A DNA stretch of 63,033 bases from an uncultured Christensenellaceae bacterium (GCA_910587825.1 CAJUNJ010000003.1:116951-179983), one strand, 5' to 3'; positions 19,701-26,470 are shown, counted from the first letter of the stretch. Notes: generated by a model from the sequence alone, not told the origin. Program-made: numbers and translations.

Positions 19701-20750
19701 TGCGGTAAGAGAGTTGCAGCCCGTAAACGCGTTGTTGCCCGCCGACGTAACCGTATCCGGCACAACAATGCTTTCAAGCGCGGTTGAATAAAACGCCCTT
19801 TCGCCTATGCTTTCAAGCACGCTGTTTTCGCCGAAGTTTACGCTTTTAAGCGAAGCCGAGCCCGCAAAGGCGTAGTTGCCTATCTCCGTAACTCCGTCGG
19901 GTATCGAAATAGCGCTTAACGCCGTTCCGTTGAACGCATATGCGCCTATTGACGTTATACTGCTTTCCGCGCCGAAGTCTATTTGCGCAAGCGCGGAGCA
20001 TCCGCTGAAAGTTCTTTCGTTTATTGCGGTTATTCCTTGGGGGATATTTACGGAGGACAACAAAGCGCATCCGCCGAACGCCTGATAGCCGAGCGTCTGC
20101 AAACCCTCGGGCAGGCTTACCCTTTCAAGCGAAGTGCAGTTGTAGAATGCCGACGCGCCGATAATTTCCACGCCCTCGGATACGGTAACGCTTCTTATGT
20201 TGACGTTGCCCCTGAACGCGCCGTCGCTTACAGCGGTAACGGGTTTGCCGTTATAGCTTGAAGGAATGGTAATATCCCTGTCGGTAATGTTTCCTATGCC
20301 CGAAATTACGTAAGCCGTGGTCTGGTTTCCGTTTCTTATTTCGGTATATTCGAACCCGTCGGTAACGGGCGTATTGTCGTAAGGCGTTCCGCAATCTACA
20401 CAGATGTTGTTCTGATAGTTGTGTTCGGTCATAGGCAGTTCCACTCTTGTCGAATAGTCGCCGCGGGTACAGTCTTCGTAAGCTTCCCAGCCGATAGAAG
20501 TGCAGGTGGGGGCCTGCGCTGCGTGCTGCACCAAATCGTGACCGGTTTTCGGTATACTCTCTGTATAGCTGTCTTTGCATGAACAGGTATAGGTCATTAC
20601 TCCGTCTTCCGTACAGGTGGGCGGAGTCGTCACTTCTGACGTGTAAGAATGCGTGTGTTCTTCGGGTTTTTTATTTCCGCCGCACGCCGACATTCCCGCA
20701 ACACCGACGGGTACTAACGTAAGTAAAAATATAAGCAGTTTTCTTTTCAT
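10758..20750 (-). CDS. Giant BspA-like leucine-rich-repeat lipoprotein
   Basis: About 3330 codons without interruption. I prefer the ATG at 20750 (MKRKLLIFLL) to the one at 20762, because GGTGA is correctly spaced for it and the signal peptide then matches that of the 900-aa paralogue. The lipobox is GMSAC. A Cys/His-rich region (about residues 30-110) resembles that of the paralogue. More than a hundred LRR_5/BspA-type repeats of 22-24 aa follow. The array is punctuated by ten copies of a module, LPF.G...GYIFGA...VP.SL..V.VTG, that resets the repeat. The C-terminus is Pro/Asp-rich (PEPTPDPDVPQTPDIP). The protein should form a very long extracellular solenoid anchored by lipid. Adhesion is the usual role of the family; the ligand is unknown. 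Parts are tandemly duplicated at DNA level. Confidence 0.9.
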   Translation of the reverse strand: MKRKLLIFLLTLVPVGVAGMSACGGNKKPEEHTHSYTSEVTTPPTCTEDGVMTYTCSCKDSYTESIPKTGHDLVQHAAQAPTCTSIGWEAYEDCTRGDYSTRVELPMTEHNYQNNICVDCGTPYDNTPVTDGFEYTEIRNGNQTTAYVISGIGNITDRDITIPSSYNGKPVTAVSDGAFRGNVNIRSVTVSEGVEIIGASAFYNCTSLERVSLPEGLQTLGYQAFGGCALLSSVNIPQGITAINERTFSGCSALAQIDFGAESSITSIGAYAFNGTALSAISIPDGVTEIGNYAFAGSASLKSVNFGENSVLESIGERAFYSTALESIVVPDTVTSAGNNAFTGCNSLTAISIPFVGASASGTSSSHFGYLFGATGYTQNRTAVPAALKTVTVTGSAPIAENAFNGCTSITAVNLNSAKIGGSAFSGCSSLANVKFSKELTAIEGNAFNGCTALTAADFGDGSKLASLGTGAFNGCTSLREVNFGEDSVLTAIESAAFHNCGLRQITVPDSVTSIGESAFAGCNSLESITLPFTGASLTGALNTHFGYIFGAAAYGGNTSSVPASLNTVTINGGRVTDNAFAGCRYLRTVTLGEGVTSLGNGAFAGCNNLATVNFNAEACLTAGTESSPVFNNCTSLSRINIGSRVTVIPSYLCYERTSLRNISIAENSELKQIGDRAFNGCTGISEAVVPATVTSIGRSAFAGCNSLENITLPFAGATAGGTENTHFGYIFGASRYSENQTNIPATLTKVTLTGGAINANSFYGCNSIAQIILPEDLTAIENSAFENCTGIKTITLPDGITKLGERSFLGSGLESVSIPASVRTVSRSAFSGCTALKEVTFESNENVTALNAIENSAFFNTPVERITIPASVTTIGSSAFSGCAQLTELTFEENSLLTSIGAYAFYNCSNIIYLTVPEKVTSIGLSAFGGCNSVVTVIWNAEACLTTGSAEAPVFEGCDGIKTLVISENVLSLPANAFNGCVSVTSLNVPESVASIGLGAFANFEYLEEASLPFIGTALNSPSDSHFGYIFGAIRREENSGKVPSTLKKVTVRNGSPANYAFYGCSQITEISMTGKLASIGSYAFSGATSLLTLELAEDNEITQIGERAFNGCTSLTEITNFGHGSLTGVGRYAFYNCKSLTSLSFEDTKLSSLGSYAFNKCSLLESITFGDGNTFRTIDSYTFADCEKLSSVTLPQSVTAIGTRAFSGCSSLPEITLPEGLQSVGERAFAGVPFVSAEIPEGVTSIGYSAFEGCNLLESITLPFAGTSPRGADNTHFGYIFGAASYTVNAAKIPQSLKKVTLTNAPALADNSFGGCVNITEVIIADTATAIGASAFAGCTALVSATFGEDSVLAAIGANAFNGCSRLKSINIPAGVATVGESAFSGCAELAEVLFKGTQALTSIGANAFNACIALPEINLPQSLTFIGTNAFNGATLLESVTFNENENGETLTLSVNAFYGCQALQTLELPSSVGSVASTAFEGCTALERVTVAEDSKLTSIGANAFRGCNSLVSVNFEGDTLLATVGESAFAGCQLLESVTFNGSGKLASIGANAFKDCPALTTVTLCTGNGTATTIGQSAFENCILLSGITIPDSVTLISANAFKGCSALSHATFTENSTLSTIGENAFENCVNINELIIPSTVTAINKNAFGGMNTLASITLPFAGAELNGDADTHFGYIFGATAYTDNQTSVPQSLKQVNVTSGSSVADHSFDGCINVTDITLAVTVEKIGVRAFGGMTSLVNANLATDGVLTDIGKKAFENCVKLPKIIIPDSVAKIDKNAFAGCAEMISVEFGTESANLAEIGDSAFMNCVKLESASFKTQQLTSIGISAFDGATSLKEIILPDSVTSIGDYAFRNNTALATLTISDESNLAEIGDSAFEGGTFTQVNLPAPLKTAGVSAFKNCSSLSTVNWNATDATSAGSASAPVFAGTAITSLNIGANVTSLPDYVFSGCGQFTTLDIPDSLTVIGQQAFKGATSLNALNIDSEQSALTIVGANAFDGATSLTTVVIPERVTSIGQSAFANGGLTDINWNAVNYTADCPATPIFGNTAQRVTISAKTKIIPANAFCNAASLATLTFEDNEGATALTTIGQSAFAGCAALENFTLPESLTAINANAFNGCATITELTVPQIVNSVGNYAFRNCALLDTVNWNADSFSTAGSNAAPIFAGCTSLATVNIGESVTALPRYTFYGCTGIRNLTVPANVTAINQSAFQNCTSLEEITLPFVGNTKTANRFIGYIFGASAFSANSTSVPASLKKVNVTGAVALDANTFNGCANITTVTIPNVTSIGASAFQNCSSLTEIEIPQGVTAISASAFNGCAALQSASLPESLTQIGASAFAGCSLLNNLTLPTNLTSIGENAFINCINLANLTFGNSVTSIGNSAFQSCSSLENFTLPESLTQIGSNAFNGCAAITSLTIPQNINSVGNYAFRNCALLGTVNWNADSFSTAGSNAAPIFAGCTSLATVNIGENVTALPSYTFKGCTAITAITIPNSVTAIGLSAFGGCASLEEITLPFVGNTKSANSNSYHFGYIFGANNANNIPASLKTVNVTGDVAIAGNAFNGCANITTVTIPNVTSIGASAFQNCSSLTEIEIPQSVTAINASAFNGCAALQSASLPESLTQIGANAFMGCSLLNNLTLPTSLTSIGASAFENCKALTDITLTENVQSVGNSAFNGCELLASIVLDENLTSIGTHAFRGTAVAQISIPSKITAISNYAFENCEKLTSVTLPVGLLSIGSYAFGGNALLDNVTLPESLTSIGQYAFRGCTSLTEIEIPESVTVIDNYTFSGCSALNGVTFDTTLTTIGTYAFDGCSALGQITIPDNVTSIGLSAFRGCDSLTEITLPFVGSTKTANQYLGYIFGAGNASQNGANVPASLATVNVTGETAIAGNAFYGSANITTVTIPNITSIGQSAFQNCSSLTAIEIPEKITNVANSAFNGCTSLATVKMVGVTAVGSNAFYGCTNLTDVQLPAVTAINANAFDGCANLNNIALPAVTTINSNAFNRCTSLTAVTLGTNLTTIATYAFNGCTALEQITIPDSVTSIGQYSFRNCSALEEITLPFVGNTKTASQYLGYIFGAGSYSANPTAVPASLKKVNVTGAVAIGANAFRGCANITEILLDGVTDVGANAFDGCTGLTQIDIRNAVTLGNSAFKGATSLSSIVWNNIRTLGTGVFEGCTSLTGVVIPEYITSIGTNTFKDCISISDIVIPDAVTSIGANAFGGCTGITVITLKNTVTEINAAAFDGCENIATVNFDGTEEEWLALAENNAALSGENITVNFPEPKPEPTPDPDVPQTPDIPEGGDEGDGTGNA
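12901..14341 (-). repeat. Near-identical ~0.88-kb tandem duplication inside the giant LRR gene
   Basis: Long stretches recur at a fixed distance. Sequence starting at 12925 recurs at 13801 (offset 876), and sequence starting at 13321 recurs at 14200 (offset 879, exactly 293 codons), with only scattered differences over 100 bases or more. Offsets divisible by three keep the frame open. This indicates recent in-frame expansion by unequal recombination. Confidence 0.8.
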
Positions 20751-20790
20751 AGGTTTCACCATCCATAGAGCGTATACAACACCCCATTAA

Positions 20791-20819
20791 AGTATATACA
20801 AAAGTCGGCGAAATGTCAA
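20791..20819 (-). promoter_or_regulatory. Promoter of the giant LRR gene
   Basis: On the minus strand, TTGACA (plus 20814-20819), a 17-bp spacer and TATACT (plus 20791-20796), about 40 bases before the start codon. Confidence 0.8.
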
Positions 20820-20902
20820 TGTTTTGAACTTAAATGACTATATATATGGAATACTTTTTTTAGTTTTACGGCAGGCGTTAGGTCGGCGGAAGCGTTAACG
20901 GC

Positions 20903-20931
20903 TTGCAAAAAACGCACGGCGGTGTTATAAT
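20903..20931 (+). promoter_or_regulatory. Promoter of the TraX-like gene, apparently leaderless
   Basis: TTGCAA at 20903-20908, a 17-bp spacer and TATAAT at 20926-20931. A start point 7-8 bases after the -10 box falls at or next to the ATG at 20939, and no Shine-Dalgarno sequence precedes it. Confidence 0.6.
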
Positions 20932-20938
20932 GCGGATT

Positions 20939-21703
20939 ATGAAAGATATACGCATACTCAACGCAAACGTAATAAAGATAATGGCCGCCGTGTTTATGTT
21001 TATAGACCATGCGGGACTTTTGCTTTTCCCCGGACAGGAGTGGATGAGATGCGTGGGCAGAATTTCGATGCCGCTATTTGCCTATCTCATAGCCGAAGGC
21101 TGCCGCTATACGCGCGACAGGACAAAGCATTTTGCAATGATTTTCATTCTCGGCTTTTTTTGCCAGCTTGTTTACCAGCTGTTTGACGGAAGCGATATTT
21201 ATATAAATATACTTTTTACTTTTTCGCTTTCGATACTTATGATTTACGCCTTGCAGAACTTCAAGCATTCTGTCGCCGACGGACAGGTAAAAATTTTCGG
21301 TAAAATTTTGTCGGGGCTTATGTTTGCCGTTTTGGTTGCCGCGGTTTACTTTTTAAACACGGTAACCCGCGTCAACGGAAAATATTTTACGATAGATTAC
21401 GGTTTCTGGGGATGTATGCTTCCCGTGTTTGCGTCGCTTACCGACTTCCGCGGGATAAATCTTCCCGAAAAGTTGAAATGGCTGGACTCGCATTTTATAA
21501 AACTTATTCCGTTTTCGGCAGGTTTGCTTTTGCTGTGCCTGTTTACCGACGGAATTAACGAATGGTACGCGTTTATCGCCCTTGCCCCGTTGCTGATATA
21601 TAACGGAAAGAAGGGCAGGTTCAATTTGAAATATTTCTTTTACGTTTTTTATCCCGCGCACCTTGCCCTGCTTGAAGGTATTTTTATGCTGATAAATATG
21701 TGA
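20939..21703 (+). CDS. TraX-family integral membrane protein
   Basis: A polytopic membrane protein of 254 aa from the ATG at 20939 (MKDIRILNANVIKIMAAVFM). That start fits the TraX pattern of LNAN...K followed by the first TM helix with the conserved IDHAG motif. Other signatures are the RIGR-like GRISMPLFAYLIAEG and TRDRTKHF, then several further TM segments. TraX proteins acetylate F-pilin in plasmids, but the chromosomal clostridial homologues are acyltransferase-like membrane proteins of unknown substrate. Longer starts at 20903 or 20930 overlap the -35 and -10 boxes, so they are unlikely. It is monocistronic with a hairpin downstream. Confidence 0.85.
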   Translation: MKDIRILNANVIKIMAAVFMFIDHAGLLLFPGQEWMRCVGRISMPLFAYLIAEGCRYTRDRTKHFAMIFILGFFCQLVYQLFDGSDIYINILFTFSLSILMIYALQNFKHSVADGQVKIFGKILSGLMFAVLVAAVYFLNTVTRVNGKYFTIDYGFWGCMLPVFASLTDFRGINLPEKLKWLDSHFIKLIPFSAGLLLLCLFTDGINEWYAFIALAPLLIYNGKKGRFNLKYFFYVFYPAHLALLEGIFMLINM

Positions 21704-21749
21704 TAAATATCCGTGTGCGAATTACTGCGCAGAAACGCTGAAAATATAA

Positions 21750-21780
21750 CCCGCCCCGTAAGCACGGCTTACGGGGCGGG
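21750..21780. terminator. Bidirectional terminator between the TraX-like and kinase genes
   Basis: A 14-bp stem (CCCGCCCCGTAAGC at 21750-21763, complement at 21767-21780) with a 3-base loop lies between convergent genes. Confidence 0.85.
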
Positions 21781-21796
21781 TAAGTTATATGGTTTT

Positions 21797-24406
21797 TCAA
21801 TCTTTGTCGACGAGGAATTTCAACAGGGTTGACTTAACCGTGTCAATGTCTATGGGCTTTGCTATGTGCGCGTTCATTCCGCAGTCGAGACATTTTTTAA
21901 TATCGTCCGAGAATGCGTCCGCAGTCATCGCTATTATGGGCAAATCTTTGTCGGGAATGTCGGAATTTCTTATTGCGGTTGTCGCTTCGATACCGCCCAT
22001 AACCGGCATACGCAAGTCCATTAAAATCGCATCGTAGGTTCCGGGCTTTGCCTTTCTCAGCATATCGATGCAGATTTCGCCGTTCTCCGCGCGTTCGACT
22101 TCGAGTCCCGCGTCTTCAAGCAGAAGTTCGGCAATTTCCCAGTTAAGGTCGTTGTCTTCTGCGACGAGAAGTTTTTTGCCTTCGAGGTTGACCTGCTTTT
22201 TGGAAGAAGTATTGTCGTCCGCCGAATCCGCGCCGGAGATATACTGTTTAAGTCCGTAGAACAGTGTGGACTTGAACAGCGGCTTGGAAATAAAGCCCGT
22301 AATACCGGCTTCGCGCGCTTCATTTTCTATTTCGGACCAGTCGTATGCGGAGATGAGAATTATGGGTATGTCGCCTAAGCTTGCCCTTAATCTTCTTGCC
22401 GTCTCTATGCCGTCTATTTCGGGAAGCTTCCAGTCAAGCAGAATTATATCGAAATCTTTTCCGTTGCCGTGCGCTTCTTCCGCCATAGTTATAGCGGACT
22501 CTCCGTTAAGGGTGGACACTGCGTCTATGCCGATAGATTTAAGCGAAGCGACAGTCGTCTCGCACAGTGTGGCGTCGTCGTCCACGACAAGCATTTTCCA
22601 GTTGGGAAGCAGCATTTCAGACTCTTCCGTTTCGGCTTTTTCAAGGTCGATAATTATGTGGAAAACAGTGCCCGCGCCCTGTGCGCTTTCAACCGAAATC
22701 GTGCCGTGCATAGCGTCGATTATATATTTTGTAATGGACATTCCAAGTCCTGTGCCTTCGGTTTTATGCACGCGCGCGCTGTCTTCACGGGTGAACGAGT
22801 CGAATATCTTTTTCTGGAATTCGGGACTCATACCTATGCCGTTGTCCCTTACGTTTATAAAGGTACGGACGTAGTGGTCGCCGATGGGGGAGGGCTCCTG
22901 ATGAAGGGCAAGCTCTATCGTTCCGCCCTCGGGCGTAAATTTGTATGCGTTTGACAAGAGGTTTAAAAGTACCTGGTTAAGTCTTACGCTGTCGCAGTAA
23001 ACGTCTTCCGAAATAATTTCGTGAACGTGTATGGAGAAGTTCTGCTTCTTTATTTTTATCTGCGGCTGTATTATGGTGGCAATGCCTTCGGTTACTTCGT
23101 TAAGAGAAATTTTCTCCATATTCAATGTCATCTTGCCGCTCTCTATTTTTGACATATCGAGCACGTCGTTTATAAGCCCGAGAAGGTGACGGCTGGAAAG
23201 CGAAATCTTTTTAAGGCATTCGGATACCTGCTGTTTGTTGTCTATATTCGCGGTTGCGATAGCCGTCATACCGACTATTGCGTTCATAGGCGTGCGGATG
23301 TCGTGGCTCATATTCGAGAGGAACTCGCTCTTGGCTTTGGTTGCCTGAACGGCGGAAGATCTTGCTTCTTCAAGCTGTTTCATAGTCTGCCTGTTCATAA
23401 AGAAATATATCGAGAATATTATAATCATAACGGTAATTACTACCGCCGCAGACCCGATTGTAAAAGCCGTCCATTCCGTGCTTAACCTTCCGACTATTCC
23501 GTCAAGCGCCTTGTATTCCATTATCATTACAAGCTGCCATTCGGAGTGGGAAAGCTGTTCGATATACATATGCTTGCGCGAAGATTTAAGTGTAAGCACT
23601 TGCGAAAATATCTTTCCTTCGTCCATACTTTCGGTCATAGAATTTACAAGGTTTTTCGTTTCGTCTTCGCTCATATCGAATTCGTGCATAATTTGAAGGA
23701 AATAATTGTTGTATTCGTCGCCGTTGGAATTGTTTTCGTCACCGCGTATGACGAAAGTGCCGTTTTTGCGGATTATGTGCGTCTCGTATCTCTGTTCGTT
23801 ATCGCCGTTGGAATTGTTTTGCGAAAGCATATCCGTAATAACGCTGTTTTCAAGTCCGCCTATAAGCGCGATACTGCGCTTTCCGTTTTTCATAAAATAG
23901 CCGTCTTCGGTATAACAGCCTATAAGTACGACTCTGCGTTCAGCGGTGTTGCCGTCCGCGTTGACGGAGGTTGCAACCGCGGCTTTGCTTTCGTGCGCCC
24001 GCATAGACGCAATAAAAGGTTCGGGGTCGTCAAGTATTACCTGGTTGCCGAATACCATTTCGATATTTCCGTCTTCGTCCATAAAAGCAAGGTAATTGAA
24101 AAGTCTTGCTTCCGCCGCCGATTCAAGGCTTTCGTTTACGTTTTCGGCATCCGAAGCGTAGGTCTGGTCAAGCCCTTTGACCATAGTAATACGCTGGTCT
24201 ATTACGGCGTTGTATCTTAATACCGCCTGTCTGCCGATACCGGTCATAAACAGTTCTCCGGCCTGGTTTATCGTCTTTGTGCTCGAAAACGACATATATA
24301 CGCCGAGGATTACAAACATTGCGGCGCATACTATAACCCCGCAGACAATGCCTATAAGCAAAACCGTACCGGAAGAAAGTTTTTGCTTTTTAGTTGTTTT
24401 TTCCAT
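21797..24406 (-). CDS. Hybrid sensor histidine kinase with two receiver domains
   Basis: An 869-aa membrane kinase. TM1 is at about residues 15-40, an extracellular Cache-like sensing region at about 42-310 and TM2 at about 313-335. Then come HisKA with SNMSHDIRTPMNAIVG (phosphorylated about H368) and HATPase_c with N (LLSNAYKFTPEGG), G1 (DNGIGMS) and G2 (GTGLGMSI) boxes. Receiver 1 is LVVDDD...LLDWKLP (about D658) and receiver 2 is LVAEDN...LMDLRMP (about D797). It has no DNA-binding output of its own and no adjacent response regulator, so it must signal through a distant partner. It is transcribed divergently from the ESCRT-like operon across a 229-base region, which raises the possibility of a functional link. 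Confidence 0.92.
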   Translation of the reverse strand: MEKTTKKQKLSSGTVLLIGIVCGVIVCAAMFVILGVYMSFSSTKTINQAGELFMTGIGRQAVLRYNAVIDQRITMVKGLDQTYASDAENVNESLESAAEARLFNYLAFMDEDGNIEMVFGNQVILDDPEPFIASMRAHESKAAVATSVNADGNTAERRVVLIGCYTEDGYFMKNGKRSIALIGGLENSVITDMLSQNNSNGDNEQRYETHIIRKNGTFVIRGDENNSNGDEYNNYFLQIMHEFDMSEDETKNLVNSMTESMDEGKIFSQVLTLKSSRKHMYIEQLSHSEWQLVMIMEYKALDGIVGRLSTEWTAFTIGSAAVVITVMIIIFSIYFFMNRQTMKQLEEARSSAVQATKAKSEFLSNMSHDIRTPMNAIVGMTAIATANIDNKQQVSECLKKISLSSRHLLGLINDVLDMSKIESGKMTLNMEKISLNEVTEGIATIIQPQIKIKKQNFSIHVHEIISEDVYCDSVRLNQVLLNLLSNAYKFTPEGGTIELALHQEPSPIGDHYVRTFINVRDNGIGMSPEFQKKIFDSFTREDSARVHKTEGTGLGMSITKYIIDAMHGTISVESAQGAGTVFHIIIDLEKAETEESEMLLPNWKMLVVDDDATLCETTVASLKSIGIDAVSTLNGESAITMAEEAHGNGKDFDIILLDWKLPEIDGIETARRLRASLGDIPIILISAYDWSEIENEAREAGITGFISKPLFKSTLFYGLKQYISGADSADDNTSSKKQVNLEGKKLLVAEDNDLNWEIAELLLEDAGLEVERAENGEICIDMLRKAKPGTYDAILMDLRMPVMGGIEATTAIRNSDIPDKDLPIIAMTADAFSDDIKKCLDCGMNAHIAKPIDIDTVKSTLLKFLVDKD

Positions 24407-24442
24407 TGCGCAAGCTCCCGTAAAAAATTTTTTGTCGAAATT

Positions 24443-24471
24443 ATTATAAGATATTATTACGTCCGTGTCAA
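24443..24471 (-). promoter_or_regulatory. Promoter of the hybrid histidine kinase gene
   Basis: On the minus strand, TTGACA (plus 24466-24471), a 17-bp spacer and TATAAT (plus 24443-24448). Confidence 0.8.
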
Positions 24472-24503
24472 TCTTTTTATTTTCATAAATATATTAATAC
24501 TTC

Positions 24504-24532
24504 TTGACATATAACGGCGAATATTGTAAAAT
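24504..24532 (+). promoter_or_regulatory. Promoter of the 14-gene ESCRT-like operon
   Basis: TTGACA at 24504-24509, a 17-bp spacer and TAAAAT at 24527-24532. The leader is about 95 bases long. No terminator is visible between this point and the hairpin at 53557. Confidence 0.8.
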
Positions 24533-24567
24533 AAATGTAAAATATGCGTAAAGAAGAGCGCATTTTC

Positions 24568-24611
24568 AAGGGGACGTCCCCTTTATGTGTTTATTAAAAA
24601 TAAACACATAA
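24568..24611 (+). promoter_or_regulatory. Two adjacent hairpins in the operon leader
   Basis: A perfect 16-bp palindrome, AAGGGGACGTCCCCTT at 24568-24583, runs directly into a second dyad (TTATGTGTTTATT at 24583-24595 with 24599-24611). The ribosome-binding site AAGGAG follows about 15 bases later. The arrangement suggests a leader attenuator, an mRNA-stabilising 5' structure or a protein-binding site. It is not a known riboswitch that I recognise. Confidence 0.55.
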
Positions 24612-24635
24612 AAAACCTTTATCAAGGAGAAAAAA

Positions 24636-25535
24636 ATGAACGTAACCGACATCAAAAAAAGACAGAACGAAGAAGTTGCCTGCTGGCTGGAACCCGTAAA
24701 AGAACTTACGCCAAACACGGTAATAACGCTGGAAAAGGGGCTTACGGCGCTTGTCAAGGTTGACGGCGTGACGAAAATTCTTATGAAGGAGAAAGCTACC
24801 GTTTACAGCCTTTTAAACCCCGGCAAAACAACCAAAACTTTCTTCGGCAACAGGCCCTATGCCGACTCCGAGATCTGCGTAATAGACCAAAGTTCGGAAT
24901 TTACCGCCGAATGGGGGCTTGCGGGCGCGGATGCAATTCCCTATACCGACGTTGAACTCGGCAACGTAGACTGCAAGCTGGTTGCGTTCGGTACTTATTA
25001 TTACAAGATACAGAATTTCGTAAATTTCAGAAATGCGATACCTTTCGGTACGACGGGCAAAATCACGCGCGACGACATCCGCGAATATCTGCGCGCAGAA
25101 ACTACGGACATAATAAAGACGGTTCTTACTTCAGCGCTCGGCGCAAGCAACCTTAAAAAGTGCCGTGAAAATATTTCGGCTTACACCGAAGAAATTCTGG
25201 AAAGAATAAACAAGAGGCTGGATTCAAAGGGGCTTGCGGTATACAATTTCGTAATTACCAAACTCGATTACGACCCCGCGCACGCGCATATACGTTCGGC
25301 TATCGACGCAAAGAAGATAAACGTTGTTGCGGCAGGGCTTGACAATAAAGCCGAACAGGAATACGTCAAGACCGAAGAAATGAAAGCCAAAAACGTGGTC
25401 GTTCCAATTATGAACGCCGCCGCCCGCGCAAACAATGACCGCGACAGGACAACCGTAGTTTGTCCGCGTTGCGGGGAAGAGAACAAGCGCGGCGCCAATT
25501 ACTGCCTTAAATGCGGCGAAAAACTTACAAAATAA
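24636..25535 (+). CDS. SPFH/Band-7-like protein with C-terminal zinc ribbon (YdjI-like)
   Basis: First gene of the 14-gene operon, 299 aa. The body (about residues 15-245) matches the soluble SPFH-like type seen in Bacillus YdjI: WLEPVKELTPNTVITLEKGLTA, then a fold ending in a helical region. No TM segment is seen. The C-terminus is a classical zinc ribbon, CPRCGEENKRGANYCLKCG (Cys at about 276, 279, 290, 293). SPFH proteins polymerise on membranes, so this could be the membrane-recruiting or scaffold component. A strong ribosome-binding site (AAGGAG) precedes the ATG. The gap to the next gene is 19 bases. Confidence 0.75.
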   Translation: MNVTDIKKRQNEEVACWLEPVKELTPNTVITLEKGLTALVKVDGVTKILMKEKATVYSLLNPGKTTKTFFGNRPYADSEICVIDQSSEFTAEWGLAGADAIPYTDVELGNVDCKLVAFGTYYYKIQNFVNFRNAIPFGTTGKITRDDIREYLRAETTDIIKTVLTSALGASNLKKCRENISAYTEEILERINKRLDSKGLAVYNFVITKLDYDPAHAHIRSAIDAKKINVVAAGLDNKAEQEYVKTEEMKAKNVVVPIMNAAARANNDRDRTTVVCPRCGEENKRGANYCLKCGEKLTK

Positions 25536-25554
25536 ACGTTAAGGAGAAAATACA

Positions 25555-26460
25555 ATGGGACTTTTCGGATACAACCAGAAAGATTATGCAAAAAACACCG
25601 AACTTTTCAAAAGCAGAATTTACGACCTGATGGAAAGGTCTGCAAACCAGTTCGGCGTGGGGCAGGTTCTCAACAACGCGATGTTGCAGCTTGAACGCCT
25701 TCCTTATCCGCAGAAAGGCAAGGGTAAGGACATTGAAAATATAGACGCAAGAATAAACGGTATACTCAATATAATGATGGACGACATCCAGCATAAGCGT
25801 TTTGCATATTTCTCCGAACACGCAAGTATGCTTATCAGCGCCGTTGTAGACTCACGTCAATACGGTAAGGAACTTTATACACCCGAAGAACTCGACGCGC
25901 AGGAAAAAATGGCGCAGTGCAAGGGCGAAATATTCGACGCACTCGATAAAAAGGGTCAGCTGGCGGCGGAAAAGCAGAAATTAGTAGAAAAAGGCAAAAA
26001 TTTATCGGGACCTACCCAGCAAGCCGAAATGGCAAAGCTTAATATGTCATTCAACCTTCTTTCCCGCGAAGAGCAGACGCTTGACCAGACGGTTGCAATG
26101 TTCACGAAGCGTCACAATTCATTTGTCGAAATAGTCAACGCCCGCAAGGTCGGACGTGAAGTTCATAAATTGCAGTCGGCAAAGCTGCCTTCTTTGAAAG
26201 ATTTTACAAAGGAGATGGCTGAAATAAACAAAGCCATTGCAATAGAAACACAGATTGACGAAGATATTACCGAAACGGCTAAGCAGGGTATGGCGGGTAT
26301 CAACGAAACGCTCGGCGGGGGCGCACCGGCAAACGACGCGTTTTACAGCATTGTTGCCGACAGCAAGGCGCAGGACGCAAGCGAAGCCGTGGACAACGCG
26401 CAGGTTGACAGTTCTTCGGGGATGAATCCCGAATTTCTTAAAATGTTAAATAAAGACTGA
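25555..26460 (+). CDS. Predicted alpha-helical protein with MIM-like C-terminal tail
   Basis: 301 aa with no recognised family. It is mostly helical and charged: an N-terminal MGLFGYNQKDY segment, a central region (about residues 120-245) rich in Lys/Glu/Gln heptads, then a flexible Gly/Ala/Ser linker. The last residues are NPEFLKMLNKD, which resemble the tail of the next protein (DMEYLKKMLQN). In ESCRT-III proteins such an acidic-leucine C-terminal helix binds the MIT domain of Vps4. Position 2 of the operon and this tail suggest a subunit or adaptor of the ESCRT-like machine. A good ribosome-binding site (AAGGAG) precedes the ATG. Confidence 0.6.
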   Translation: MGLFGYNQKDYAKNTELFKSRIYDLMERSANQFGVGQVLNNAMLQLERLPYPQKGKGKDIENIDARINGILNIMMDDIQHKRFAYFSEHASMLISAVVDSRQYGKELYTPEELDAQEKMAQCKGEIFDALDKKGQLAAEKQKLVEKGKNLSGPTQQAEMAKLNMSFNLLSREEQTLDQTVAMFTKRHNSFVEIVNARKVGREVHKLQSAKLPSLKDFTKEMAEINKAIAIETQIDEDITETAKQGMAGINETLGGGAPANDAFYSIVADSKAQDASEAVDNAQVDSSSGMNPEFLKMLNKD

Positions 26461-26470
26461 CGGGAGAAAT

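Noticed and set aside
10738..20085. Many long plus-strand ORFs opposite the giant LRR gene (for example 10738-11457, 13444-14094, 15205-15669)
   Set aside because: They are antisense shadows created by the repeated codon pattern of the LRR gene, with no ribosome-binding sites and compositionally odd proteins.
10758..20750. CRISPR array or insertion-sequence repeats
   Set aside because: The periodicity is that of 22-24-aa coding repeats in one frame, not spacer-repeat units, and there are no cas genes or transposases.
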